Program-made: the position numbers and the translations under genes
Notes under the pieces: generated by a model
What the model saw: only the letters and a program-made list of their open reading frames with translations
What the model was told of the DNA's origin: nothing
The model's database searches: none
In this document: positions 22,001-28,742 of the stretch, in pieces
How the letters are laid out: each line of letters opens with the position of its first letter
How positions within the stretch are numbered: the first letter of the stretch is position 1
DNA from: a virus
Strand: one strand, 5' to 3'
Length of the DNA stretch: 41,785 nucleotides
IMG/VR virus record: IMGVR_UViG_3300043539_000679
Location: 1 to 41,785 of that record

Positions 22001-25000
22001 GACCTTACTGGCGTTGGATCGAATCCTGTTGACTTCATTAAGCGGCTGGAGGTTCAAGGTATCAATCCAGACGAACCAATTCAATTTGACCCTCGTTCTC
22101 CAGCAGAGTCTGCACGGCAGATGTCACATTATCTAACCGAGGATGATCCTGATCGCATTTTTGAAATCGTTGATCGCGCAGGGCCGCATTGGAACCGTCA
22201 AGGGTGGCAGGCTGTAAAATTCTACGAGACTTATGATGGCAACCCTGGGCGAACATACCATGTCTTGCCAGAGTTCTTCAACCTTGAATCTTCACGTGCC
22301 GCAGGTGGCACGTTCTCCATCTCGCCCGTCACTCCAGAGCAGGACGCCGAATACCTTGCGTTAGCCAAAGAACCGGAAAAGAATCGCACGCTGTTGCAGA
22401 AGATGGTGGATGCTGTGGCGAAAGCGGCTGGTTATAACGTGGAACCAGTGTGGCATGGTAGCAATTCACCGTTTAACATATTTGACAAAAAGAAGGCAAA
22501 AGAAGGAAGGTTTGGCAAAGGTTTTTATTTTACCCCAGATAAGGAATCAGCTAAAAACTATGGCAATGAATCCGTTCGAGTTCGTGGTGGAGAATTAACT
22601 TTGAGGCAGTTTTATCTTAAAGATGACACATTTAACTACAAGGATGCTATTCGCGTTGCTTTTGATCCATCCCAAATCAAATCCGCCGACCCAGTAACCT
22701 ACGACAACGCTGGCAACGTCATCCCGCTATCTCAGCGGTTTAATCCTGAGACGCCGAATATTAATTTCAGCATCTCGCCCATTCGCAACCTCAACGAACT
22801 CAGCGATCAAGTAGAGCGCAACTTTGCTGAGAATCCAGCGGGCGCGCTCGAAGTGAAATCACGGGTGATTCGCCAGTTTGCCAAGCTCGCCGATAAATGG
22901 AGCAACGAGCGATGGACACCGCAGGGCAACAAGATCAGGCCGATCAGTGAAAAGCGCACGGTTAAGAGCTTGGACAAAGAGCAGGCTATGCGGCAGGCAC
23001 AGCGTGAAGTTGAGCTTGTGAATGAGGGCATGGACAAGCTGACGCCAGACACTCTGATGGCGTATTCTGAAGGTGTTGGCACGCTTCAAGATGATCCGTT
23101 GATTGCGAAGATGCTTAACGACAATGGAAAGCTCATGTCAAAAGCTACGGCTGAACGTGAAGGTCGAAACATCAAAGATCAATACGACGATGCTGGCTGG
23201 ATTCCGCCGCAATGGTATGCAAAGGCTGGCGGCATTATGCCTGACGTGATGGCAAATAATCTCGGCTTTGATTACGCCTCCGAGATGTGGGCCGCGCTTG
23301 AATCGTCCATTAAATCGCATCGCAACGCTAAGGCCGATTACGCCAAAGCCGAGGCCGCAGTTAAAGCGGTCGAAAAAGCAGCGTTTGAACAAGCACGCCA
23401 AGAAGCTCAAGCATGGCGCGACGAGGCCGATGCAATGCAGAAAGAGGACTGGTCGCCGCGTGAATCGCTCGTGCGTGATCTCATCACCCTCGAGGCTATT
23501 GTTGCCATGTTCCCGCAGGAGATCCGTGGCAAGATCGGCGGTTTTGTCACCCTAGCACGCAAGGCTAGCGAATCGGCACGGTTGAAAGTGTTGCAACGCC
23601 AGCTTGAACGTGGCCAGGAGTTGCTAGAAAAGCATCTCAAAGAGCAATATGGAACGGCGGTTGATAAATTGCTTGAACGCTATCAATCAAAGCGGGATTC
23701 AAGCGGGCGAATCTCCGGCAAGATTCTTTCCACAGCAACGGAGCAAGTGGACTATGCCGCCGAGTTTATTAACTTGGACATTGCAAGCCAAGCCAAAGAG
23801 CAGGCCGCGCTAGAAAAACAGGTCGAGGAATCGGAGTCTGCGGAAGAAGTGCAAGATGCACTTACAAAGCTAGGCATTGCCCGCTTGTTTGAAGTTTGGA
23901 GCACGAAGGACTCTGCATCCCGCGAGTCCGCTTTCTTGTGGCTAAACGAGACGATTGAGCAGGGTAAGCAGGGCAAAAAGCTACTTGATGAAGAGCGCAA
24001 GGCGTTTCTCGATGACATGCGCCAGAGTGGCAAATCGTCCATCTTGCAAGGTGACGAGCTAAATCCGGCCATTGCCGATAACCTCACGAATTTGAACAAG
24101 GGCGTGATGCGTCGCGCTTTGCTCGGTATGCGTGGATTTTTGTCGGAGTCGCTATGGACTACGCTGCAACGTCTTGAATTGATCTTTGGCGAAGACTCTA
24201 AAATCTTGGATTACTTCGCGGGCAAGATCATCAATGCGGCTAATCTCTCAACTGACATTAAGCGGATGGTCGAGGCGCAGAAGAAAGAAGCGCTTTCCAT
24301 TATCTTCAACTCTGACAGCAAATTCGCGCACGCTCGCGGCATCGCTGAATTGCAAAAGATGAAGGACTCGGGAGTCATGATTTCCAAAGTCACAAAGAAG
24401 GAAATCAAGCTAGACATCGACACGCTGACAAAGCTCGCTGACGGCACGATGGACGCGAAGACGGCAGGGCTTGAACAGGCCGAGGTTGACGCCGCGCTTG
24501 AAGAGTTTGCCGCTAACGCACGCAAGCGCACGGTGACAATTGAGAAAGTGACGAGTCGAGCCGCTCCGACATCTCGCACGATGTCGGAGACGCAAGGCAT
24601 TCAGTGGTGGTTATGGTCGATGCAGGATGCGAGTCGCAAACAAATGGAGCTCGATGGTTGGGACGCTGACAGTTTTGCACAGCTTGAAAAGTTCCTTTCG
24701 CCAGAAGCTAAAGCGCTGGGACGGTGGATTTCTGGCAGCTATCAAGATGCGGCTGGAATGATTGATCCGATTTATCGTAAGCTGTTTAATGCACCACTTC
24801 CGCGCATTAAGAACTATTCGCCAATTTATCGCCGGAACATGAACGCTGGCGGAGATGTGATGGACTTGGACAGTTCAGACATGAATAGCGGCCTAGCTGC
24901 TGGCTTTACAAAGTCCCGCGTGAATACGACGGCTTCACTTGTGGAGAGTGACGCGCTTGCCGTGTTCTTGGCTCACTGGGAAAACGTCTCTCATTGGGTG

Positions 25001-26293
25001 GCACACGCCGAACTGATGCGTGATATGAAGGCTATCTTGCTGGATAAAGATACTGCCGTAGCCATTCGCCAGAAAAAAAATGAGGGTTATCTGCAACGGC
25101 TCAAACAAGACATCAGCACGATTGAATCGAACGGCACTTCTGCGGCGCGTGAGCTTGTGGACATTTCTAGGATGTGGCGATGGTTCATGCAGTTCCGCGC
25201 ATACAAAGGATTGGCCTTCCGCATCTCGCCGATTATCAAGCAAACTCCGGCGATGCTAAATCCATTGCTTGCTGACGTTCCGGCGCATAACTACATGATG
25301 GGACTTTCTCGCGCATTTATTGAGCCGCAGGCATTTGCTAGTGAAGTCTCCGCAATGTGGAAATCTGACATCATCCGCCGTCGTATTGAGTCGGGTTTCT
25401 CTGCTGAATCTCGCGTTGCGATGCAAGGAACGAGCATGACGGGATCGCAGGCTATTCTTGCGATGCAAACTGGAATGATGCCGATGCAAATGGTTGACGG
25501 CGGGTGGACTGCGCTAGGTGCCGCCATTTCCTTTGATTACTACAGGCGCGGATACATGCGCGACAATCCGCAAATGACGCCAGAGATTGCCGATTCAAAG
25601 GCTATTGCACGCGTTGAGAAAATGATTGCTACTTCTGCGCAGCCTTCGGACATTTACGCTAGATCACTTCGTGAGCGCTCAGGAAATCTGTTTATGCGTG
25701 GCTTGGCTATGTTCGTTTCAGAGACTCGCAAAACCCTGGCGATTGAGCTTATGGCAATCCGCAGGCTAGCAACGGGTAAGTCAAAAAACAAAGCGTTGGA
25801 TATTCAGCGGTTTTTAGTGGCGCATTTTGTCATGGCTGGAGTATCGCAACTTTCGGCTATGGTTATAGCGTCTCTACTTGGTGACGACGAGGACAGAGAT
25901 AGGGAATGGAGCGCTGAACAGTGGACGCTTGCGCTGGCTCTTGGCCCTGTGAATGGGATGTTTGTCTTTGGTAAGCTAATTGATCGCGGAGGACGATTCC
26001 TTATTAACTCTGATTTTTATCAAGAGCGCTTTGGAACTGGCCAGAAGCTCAGCATGTTTCCAGATGATAATCTATCGGAGAAAGCTTTTACGGATGTCTA
26101 TAAGGCCGTTGTAAATGTAAACGATCTTTTCAATCCAGAAGACCCAGACGATTTCATGAATGAAATTGATAACGTGTCCTCAGCCGTTGGCGCAGCCGCA
26201 TCGACCTTTTTTGGCCCTGCTGGTGGCGCTGTCGATGTCGGTGCTAACGTGCTACGCGAAGCCCGCAAGATTCAGGAGCGGCTGAGTGAGTAA
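19016..26293 (+). CDS. Giant internal virion/polyvalent protein with two ADP-ribosyltransferase-like segments
   Basis: About 2,425 residues from ATG 19016; the upstream frame start at 18989 overlaps and is rejected. The position is that of T7 gp16, but this is about 1,000 residues longer and I see no transglycosylase motif. Features in order: N-terminal helical region; hydrophobic membrane-like stretches at about 300-385 and 461-475; first ART-like segment at about 950-990 (VVIYRAN, FWSSSPSFVSAF: R...S-S pattern); second at about 1140-1240 (WHGSNSPFNIF, GKGFYFT, then DPSQIKSADPVTYDNAGNVIPLSQRF, typical of phage ART-PolyVal domains); coiled-coil rich centre about 1300-1750; C-terminal hydrophobic segments about 2265-2320. 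Linkers of FSISP/FSVSS sit between the toxin-like segments. It is probably ejected into the host, delivering enzymatic cargo. The 3' end overlaps the convergent minus-strand gene by 22 bases. Confidence 0.85.
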   Translation: MTPQENLRRALLNDEFPDDAPEDRLFSPTGTDALRQNRNIALSAWMTQVSGQDINAGSPTWQHDKDALAQGFFKIPTAKDITDEAIHDLVRSHIQTSDSATDLALESALSGRPLPQALGELNSLTGVSKTRGIRDRYMKEAASVYSGVAAKVAPYRGIINEAASVLSKEMDFTVPTTDAFQSVAEKLLQVPEQDRRLVIKAIGATGGATAEERSSYLSKLAGAMGRMSEQMGSSIESAMSESALTETVAQLQEAGQMGFARQMEGEIGRQSEFRILTQMVRDTADSEISPIKGEGRLSKLGIDLARMIPQSAVSIANPAMGLAANVAYFDATQTAQIMREDPSLSMTQARAITAISAPVSAAAETVATLIPFGKVKLPYLSKWVQSMVASSGAGWRNLALRAGAGTAAEVTEEYIQAAAPLVTQDILSALSKDMPKPINGADWESRMPKFSEIAEETWGPALVFSLIGGGAASINDIKGGRALASDLDLLIARGTAPELAAKIKEASDAGDYRKVDSLFREEFVSDVKASKPDIQAATERLKARFQDQSSIDALQDVTSPEYTASVTRTTDGWQVRTGDGTIIPVDSVEAANQIYSKLRQVGSQQEADKLVGVIDGYYKKGRQAKTVLTGEKVEASEEFGVVAIRRDASGAIISQRQLGPQALETVRAEAEVAGIKTGTRGVFAHINGSNEVFPMRVADGAKEIVRIMNLYKSQDKGQPQVFTFLHENFESTWRLGIENGTFSDQETRTAMRALLPAFEGVTALNAEEAQFIDNLRTLASGQGNETMLRETVSEMVMRDVLGRDRQGLATGMEPGSISRAIEASVMGANTQEEASALKRILAVFRAFSAYLKGVFSTVKAITKARDEGKLGEEYDTFINKVLGIDEVKQMKQAAVEEGKAMLGIDEEVQAVIDNGNMAFSVSSGGLSEAEAPAWPYDGKTDWTGKSVPEEVVIYRANTFDRGTFWSSSPSFVSAFSKSHDNAPIRTSKVRFNKVLDLTGVGSNPVDFIKRLEVQGINPDEPIQFDPRSPAESARQMSHYLTEDDPDRIFEIVDRAGPHWNRQGWQAVKFYETYDGNPGRTYHVLPEFFNLESSRAAGGTFSISPVTPEQDAEYLALAKEPEKNRTLLQKMVDAVAKAAGYNVEPVWHGSNSPFNIFDKKKAKEGRFGKGFYFTPDKESAKNYGNESVRVRGGELTLRQFYLKDDTFNYKDAIRVAFDPSQIKSADPVTYDNAGNVIPLSQRFNPETPNINFSISPIRNLNELSDQVERNFAENPAGALEVKSRVIRQFAKLADKWSNERWTPQGNKIRPISEKRTVKSLDKEQAMRQAQREVELVNEGMDKLTPDTLMAYSEGVGTLQDDPLIAKMLNDNGKLMSKATAEREGRNIKDQYDDAGWIPPQWYAKAGGIMPDVMANNLGFDYASEMWAALESSIKSHRNAKADYAKAEAAVKAVEKAAFEQARQEAQAWRDEADAMQKEDWSPRESLVRDLITLEAIVAMFPQEIRGKIGGFVTLARKASESARLKVLQRQLERGQELLEKHLKEQYGTAVDKLLERYQSKRDSSGRISGKILSTATEQVDYAAEFINLDIASQAKEQAALEKQVEESESAEEVQDALTKLGIARLFEVWSTKDSASRESAFLWLNETIEQGKQGKKLLDEERKAFLDDMRQSGKSSILQGDELNPAIADNLTNLNKGVMRRALLGMRGFLSESLWTTLQRLELIFGEDSKILDYFAGKIINAANLSTDIKRMVEAQKKEALSIIFNSDSKFAHARGIAELQKMKDSGVMISKVTKKEIKLDIDTLTKLADGTMDAKTAGLEQAEVDAALEEFAANARKRTVTIEKVTSRAAPTSRTMSETQGIQWWLWSMQDASRKQMELDGWDADSFAQLEKFLSPEAKALGRWISGSYQDAAGMIDPIYRKLFNAPLPRIKNYSPIYRRNMNAGGDVMDLDSSDMNSGLAAGFTKSRVNTTASLVESDALAVFLAHWENVSHWVAHAELMRDMKAILLDKDTAVAIRQKKNEGYLQRLKQDISTIESNGTSAARELVDISRMWRWFMQFRAYKGLAFRISPIIKQTPAMLNPLLADVPAHNYMMGLSRAFIEPQAFASEVSAMWKSDIIRRRIESGFSAESRVAMQGTSMTGSQAILAMQTGMMPMQMVDGGWTALGAAISFDYYRRGYMRDNPQMTPEIADSKAIARVEKMIATSAQPSDIYARSLRERSGNLFMRGLAMFVSETRKTLAIELMAIRRLATGKSKNKALDIQRFLVAHFVMAGVSQLSAMVIASLLGDDEDRDREWSAEQWTLALALGPVNGMFVFGKLIDRGGRFLINSDFYQERFGTGQKLSMFPDDNLSEKAFTDVYKAVVNVNDLFNPEDPDDFMNEIDNVSSAVGAAASTFFGPAGGAVDVGANVLREARKIQERLSE

Positions 26294-26598
26294 ATATCAG
26301 CAAGCACAGCCTTAAGCCTGTCGATCTCGACGGCCTGTCGCTGAATCGTCTGCACGTCTCTGGCAGACGCTGCAAGGTGTGATTCGGTGCGTTCGCGGAG
26401 ACGTTCGAGGAGTTCGGCGTTGGCAGCTAGTGCTGCGTCTCGCTCGCGTTCAAGTTGTCGGGCAAAATCTGCTAGAACTATGTCTCCGTGAACTATCTTG
26501 GAGTCTCGTTTTACGTAGATTTCAACAGAGCTATCATCGCAGTCGATTAATGTTAGCTCTGCCTCTGAATCGGTTTTAGGTGTTGGTGTGTAGCTCAT
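26272..26598 (-). CDS. FARQLERE-family small protein 3 (108 aa)
   Basis: Minus strand, last gene of the five-gene operon. It shares with its two upstream neighbours an FARQLERE core followed by a long Ala/Arg/Glu coiled coil (RDAALAANAELLERLRERTE). The N terminus is acidic with a TPTPKTDSEAEL start. It is ATGA-coupled to the preceding gene and its 3' end overlaps the giant virion gene by 22 bases. Function unknown. Confidence 0.7.
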   Translation of the reverse strand: MSYTPTPKTDSEAELTLIDCDDSSVEIYVKRDSKIVHGDIVLADFARQLERERDAALAANAELLERLRERTESHLAASARDVQTIQRQAVEIDRLKAVLADIYSLSRS

Positions 26599-26855
26599 GG
26601 TGTGATGAAGGGTCGAAGTTTAGCAAGGGCAAGATGAACAGATTCCATTGTTTCCGATTCTCGTTCAATGTCGCTGTTATTGCGTGTAAAGATTGGTTGA
26701 ACGATCAGGTAATTTAAGCACTTGCGTAAAGCCAAGTCGGCATCGCGTATGGCTTTGGTTGACTCGTTGAGTTCGCGTTCAAGTTGTCGGGCAAAGTCAA
26801 CACTAACTCGACCTGTGCCAAACTGCGCTTCGTCTGTTCTTGGTGTATCGCTCAT
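26595..26855 (-). CDS. MSDTPRTDE small protein 2 (86 aa)
   Basis: Minus strand. The N terminus MSDTPRTDE followed by VSVDFARQLERELN marks it as a member of a recurrent small phage protein family; the C terminus ends in LALAKLRPFITP, paralogous to LARLYPFTKP in the next gene. Coupled by ATGA overlaps on both sides. A helical, probably oligomeric protein of unknown function. Confidence 0.75.
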   Translation of the reverse strand: MSDTPRTDEAQFGTGRVSVDFARQLERELNESTKAIRDADLALRKCLNYLIVQPIFTRNNSDIERESETMESVHLALAKLRPFITP

Positions 26856-27094
26856 GGTTTGGTGAAGGGGTAAAGTCTGGCGAGGGCGTGATTCTGCCTA
26901 TCATCAAGTAGCCAAGACGCATCACTCGGAGGATCGTCAGCAAATGAATGAAAAACCTCCCTGATAGTTTCGCGCATGGCGGTGTTTTCTGCTAGGGCTG
27001 CGTTGAGTTCGCGCTCAAGCTCGCGGGCAAATTCGACATCAAAACTATACGATCCGCCAAGCATGTGCTCATCCGTTCTTGGTGTGTCGCTCAT
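26852..27094 (-). CDS. MSDTPRTDE small protein 1 (80 aa)
   Basis: Minus strand. The chosen start gives MSDTPRTDE and an ATGA overlap with the upstream gene (27091-27094); an earlier in-frame start at 27112 would add six residues and destroys that coupling. The family core is VEFARELERELN, then an Ala-rich helix and the ending LARLYPFTKP. It is a clear paralogue of the gene at 26595, implying tandem duplication. Confidence 0.75.
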   Translation of the reverse strand: MSDTPRTDEHMLGGSYSFDVEFARELERELNAALAENTAMRETIREVFHSFADDPPSDASWLLDDRQNHALARLYPFTKP

Positions 27095-27402
27095 GGCTGT
27101 TTTCCTTTCCATAATTCATAAGCTTCTAGGGCTGCGAAAGCAGTCGGCAAGGGGTTTACGCCTTCATCCTTTTGCCACAAACGATCATCACCAAATTGGA
27201 ACCTTCGATCTTCGTATTCCTCTGTGATTAAAGCCAAGGCATTTGCTAGGGTTCTAATCATGGCATTTTGATCTTTAATAGTCGCCATGTCTTCCGCTCG
27301 CAGGTTGGCCAGTTTTAGGGCTAGCTCTGCAAGCTCGTCATACTCCTGTTGCTCGACTAATTGAATGAGTTGGTCACCGTCCATGTAGGGGTAGGTTTTC
27401 AT
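27091..27402 (-). CDS. Hypothetical protein (103 aa), minus-strand operon
   Basis: Minus strand. 103 residues, strongly helical and acidic: QLIQLVEQQEYDELAELALKLANLRAEDM, then ITEEYEDRRFQFGDD. Not recognised. It is ATGA-coupled to genes on both sides. Its neighbours suggest a set of small early accessory proteins acting on the host or on each other. Confidence 0.6.
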   Translation of the reverse strand: MKTYPYMDGDQLIQLVEQQEYDELAELALKLANLRAEDMATIKDQNAMIRTLANALALITEEYEDRRFQFGDDRLWQKDEGVNPLPTAFAALEAYELWKGKQP

Positions 27403-27788
27403 TGTGCCTCCTTTTTGAATGTGAATTCATCTGGCAAGCGGATGTCGGCGAAGTGGGTGTCTCCTGGATCTTCTAACGTGCTAACTCGAAATTGGCTCTC
27501 GTGCTTCCAAGCTCTAACCCTCACGCACCCTTCTGGCACTGGTCCGGCTTCGGAGAGTGGGCGTAGTTGGGAGAGGCTCAAAACTCCCTGCTCAGTCTGC
27601 TCCGGCAGGTTGTCGAGAAATGCGCGGGCAAGAGTGAGTCGTGCGGCTTGCTCTTTATTCCATAATGTTGGGTAGAGGTGTGTGCTCAAGGCTATCGCAT
27701 CGCCTATTTCTGGATGCGTGGCGGAGGTGCCCTTGCAAGCCCTGTCAATAGCCTCTTGGAGTTCTTCGTTTGTGTATGTCGTTTTCAT
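27399..27788 (-). CDS. Hypothetical protein (129 aa), first gene of the minus-strand operon
   Basis: Minus strand. The start at 27788 (MKTTYTNEELQEAIDRA) is preferred because it follows AATCATTACA, the window's recurrent start motif, and lies after the leader terminator; an upstream frame start at 27866 reads through the hairpin. The N-terminal helix, an Asp/Pro-rich middle and a basic C terminus are visible. Not recognised. It is expected to be controlled by the structured leader just upstream. Confidence 0.65.
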   Translation of the reverse strand: MKTTYTNEELQEAIDRACKGTSATHPEIGDAIALSTHLYPTLWNKEQAARLTLARAFLDNLPEQTEQGVLSLSQLRPLSEAGPVPEGCVRVRAWKHESQFRVSTLEDPGDTHFADIRLPDEFTFKKEAQ

Positions 27789-27801
27789 TGTAATGATTTT
27801 A

Positions 27802-27886
27802 AAACAAAAAGGCCGACTCGGGCAAGGAGTCGGCCTAATGCGGTTCATCGCAAGTTGGACGGTCACGCCTTGCCCGCGAGAACCAT
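27802..27886 (-). ncRNA. Structured leader/small RNA with terminator and kissing-loop complement
   Basis: Read on the minus strand, a perfect 10-bp hairpin AGGCCGACTC/GAGTCGGCCT (27827-27836 with 27810-27819) is followed by TTTTTGTTTT, a textbook terminator. Its loop CCTTGCCCG (27819-27827) is the exact complement of CGGGCAAGG (27868-27876) upstream in the same transcript. A GGTTC/GAACC pair (27880-27884 with 27842-27846) encloses the complement. The RNA could be a terminated small RNA of about 85 nt or an attenuator for the operon starting at 27788. Confidence 0.55.
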
Positions 27887-27892
27887 TTCCCT

Positions 27893-27921
27893 TTTATTGA
27901 TCGGATTCCTCATCGCGTCAA
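27893..27921 (-). promoter_or_regulatory. Sigma70-like promoter for the minus-strand operon or leader RNA
   Basis: On the minus strand, TTGACG (27916-27921) and AATAAA (27893-27898) are separated by exactly 17 bases. The -35 box matches five of six consensus bases and the -10 box four of six. Transcription would begin around 27886 and meet the terminator hairpin at 27836-27801. Confidence 0.6.
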
Positions 27922-27943
27922 ATTAAAATGAGTTTGCTTTTAA

Positions 27944-27958
27944 TCGCATTTGTGAGAA
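27944..27958 (+). promoter_or_regulatory. TCGCA-N4-TGAGA site before the tail/lysis block
   Basis: TCGCATTTGTGAGAA matches the TCTCA-N4-TGAGA motif with one mismatch and lies 10 bases before the first plus-strand gene after the minus-strand operon. The right half and its flank (TGTGAGAATCTGG) are nearly the same as at 10500. It may be a promoter element for the block starting at 27968. Confidence 0.4.
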
Positions 27959-27967
27959 TCTGGCGAC

Positions 27968-28234
27968 ATGACTCTGAACCGAGAACACTCCTCTAAGGGC
28001 TACAAGATTAATGCTGGCACCTCAACCGTGACGTATAATTTTTACGGGTTCACGGTTATCGCCGAGACTGTAATCAATGCCATTACCGCTCCAACTGGCG
28101 GAGGCATTGAGAACAACGCATACGACGGCGACGAAGCTGGGCTTGCTGGCGTCACCTTGCCAGTTGGTTATTACCCAATTCGCGGAAGTGCAATTGATTT
28201 GACCTCCGGCACAGTCATCCTTTGGACTGAATAA
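27968..28234 (+). CDS. Hypothetical structural protein (88 aa)
   Basis: 88 residues, beta-rich: KGYKINAGTSTVTYNFYGFTVIAETV and a C-terminal VTLPVGYYPIRGSAIDLTSGTVILWTE. Composition and position at the head of the tail fibre cluster suggest a small virion or tail-associated protein, but no family is recognised. First gene of the plus-strand tail/lysis block. Confidence 0.6.
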   Translation: MTLNREHSSKGYKINAGTSTVTYNFYGFTVIAETVINAITAPTGGGIENNAYDGDEAGLAGVTLPVGYYPIRGSAIDLTSGTVILWTE

Positions 28235-28236
28235 AT

Positions 28237-28605
28237 ATGCCTGCAATGTGCCTCAGCTTAAATTTGCCATGCGGCGTAGCTGATCGCACGTTGACACCTC
28301 CGACCGTTGCGCCTGTGCTAACGGTTACGGCAGATTTAGGCAGCACCGTGGCACAGCTTGAATGGACGGCTAGCGACAAAACAAGTTCTTCGGGTTTCAT
28401 ATATTATCTTTATAGAAAAGCAGGATCAGCACCTAGTCCTGGAGTTGATTCTCCGATTGTATCTTTTGCAGGGTCAACTTTGACTGGTGAAGATAATGTT
28501 ATTTTAGCCGCAGGCGAAACTTACTATTACATCATCGTGCCTAGCAATTCCGCAGGTGATGGACCTGCTAGCAACGTTGTCGAAATAATATTACCAGGAA
28601 TATGA
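28237..28605 (+). CDS. Fibronectin type III-like protein (122 aa)
   Basis: 122 residues. After a short Cys-containing N terminus, residues about 25-120 show the fibronectin type III strand pattern: PPTVAPVLTVTADL, VAQLEWTASDKT, GFIYYLYRKAG, AAGETYYYIIVPSNSAGDGPASNVVEI (the conserved Tyr and Asn-x-x-G-x-G/S near the end). Such domains are common in phage tail tips and fibres and mediate weak surface contact. Coupled to the next small gene by ATGA. Confidence 0.75.
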   Translation: MPAMCLSLNLPCGVADRTLTPPTVAPVLTVTADLGSTVAQLEWTASDKTSSSGFIYYLYRKAGSAPSPGVDSPIVSFAGSTLTGEDNVILAAGETYYYIIVPSNSAGDGPASNVVEIILPGI

Positions 28606-28739
28606 ACGCGCTTTCTCTCGGACTTCCTTTCGGCATTTCTCCGCCGACTTCGGCCATTCCTCCTGGAACGTGGATACTTGCAACAAGCGCTTGGGAAGAT
28701 ACTGGCGTTTGGCTAGATAACGAAACTTGGAACGATTAA
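28602..28739 (+). CDS. Small hypothetical protein (45 aa)
   Basis: 45 codons from ATG 28602, overlapping the previous stop (ATGA). Pro/Ser/Thr-rich N terminus (LPFGISPPTSAIPPG), then Trp-rich C terminus (TWILATSAWEDTGVW). Its stop is followed three bases later by the tail fibre ATG. Coupling on both sides and position support a real gene; function unknown, possibly a fibre-attachment peptide. Confidence 0.55.
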   Translation: MNALSLGLPFGISPPTSAIPPGTWILATSAWEDTGVWLDNETWND

Positions 28740-28742
28740 CAT

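Noticed and set aside
26314-26580. Plus-strand ORFs opposite the minus-strand operon
   Set aside because: Shadows of the coupled minus-strand genes; composition is Arg/Leu/Val biased as expected for antisense frames.
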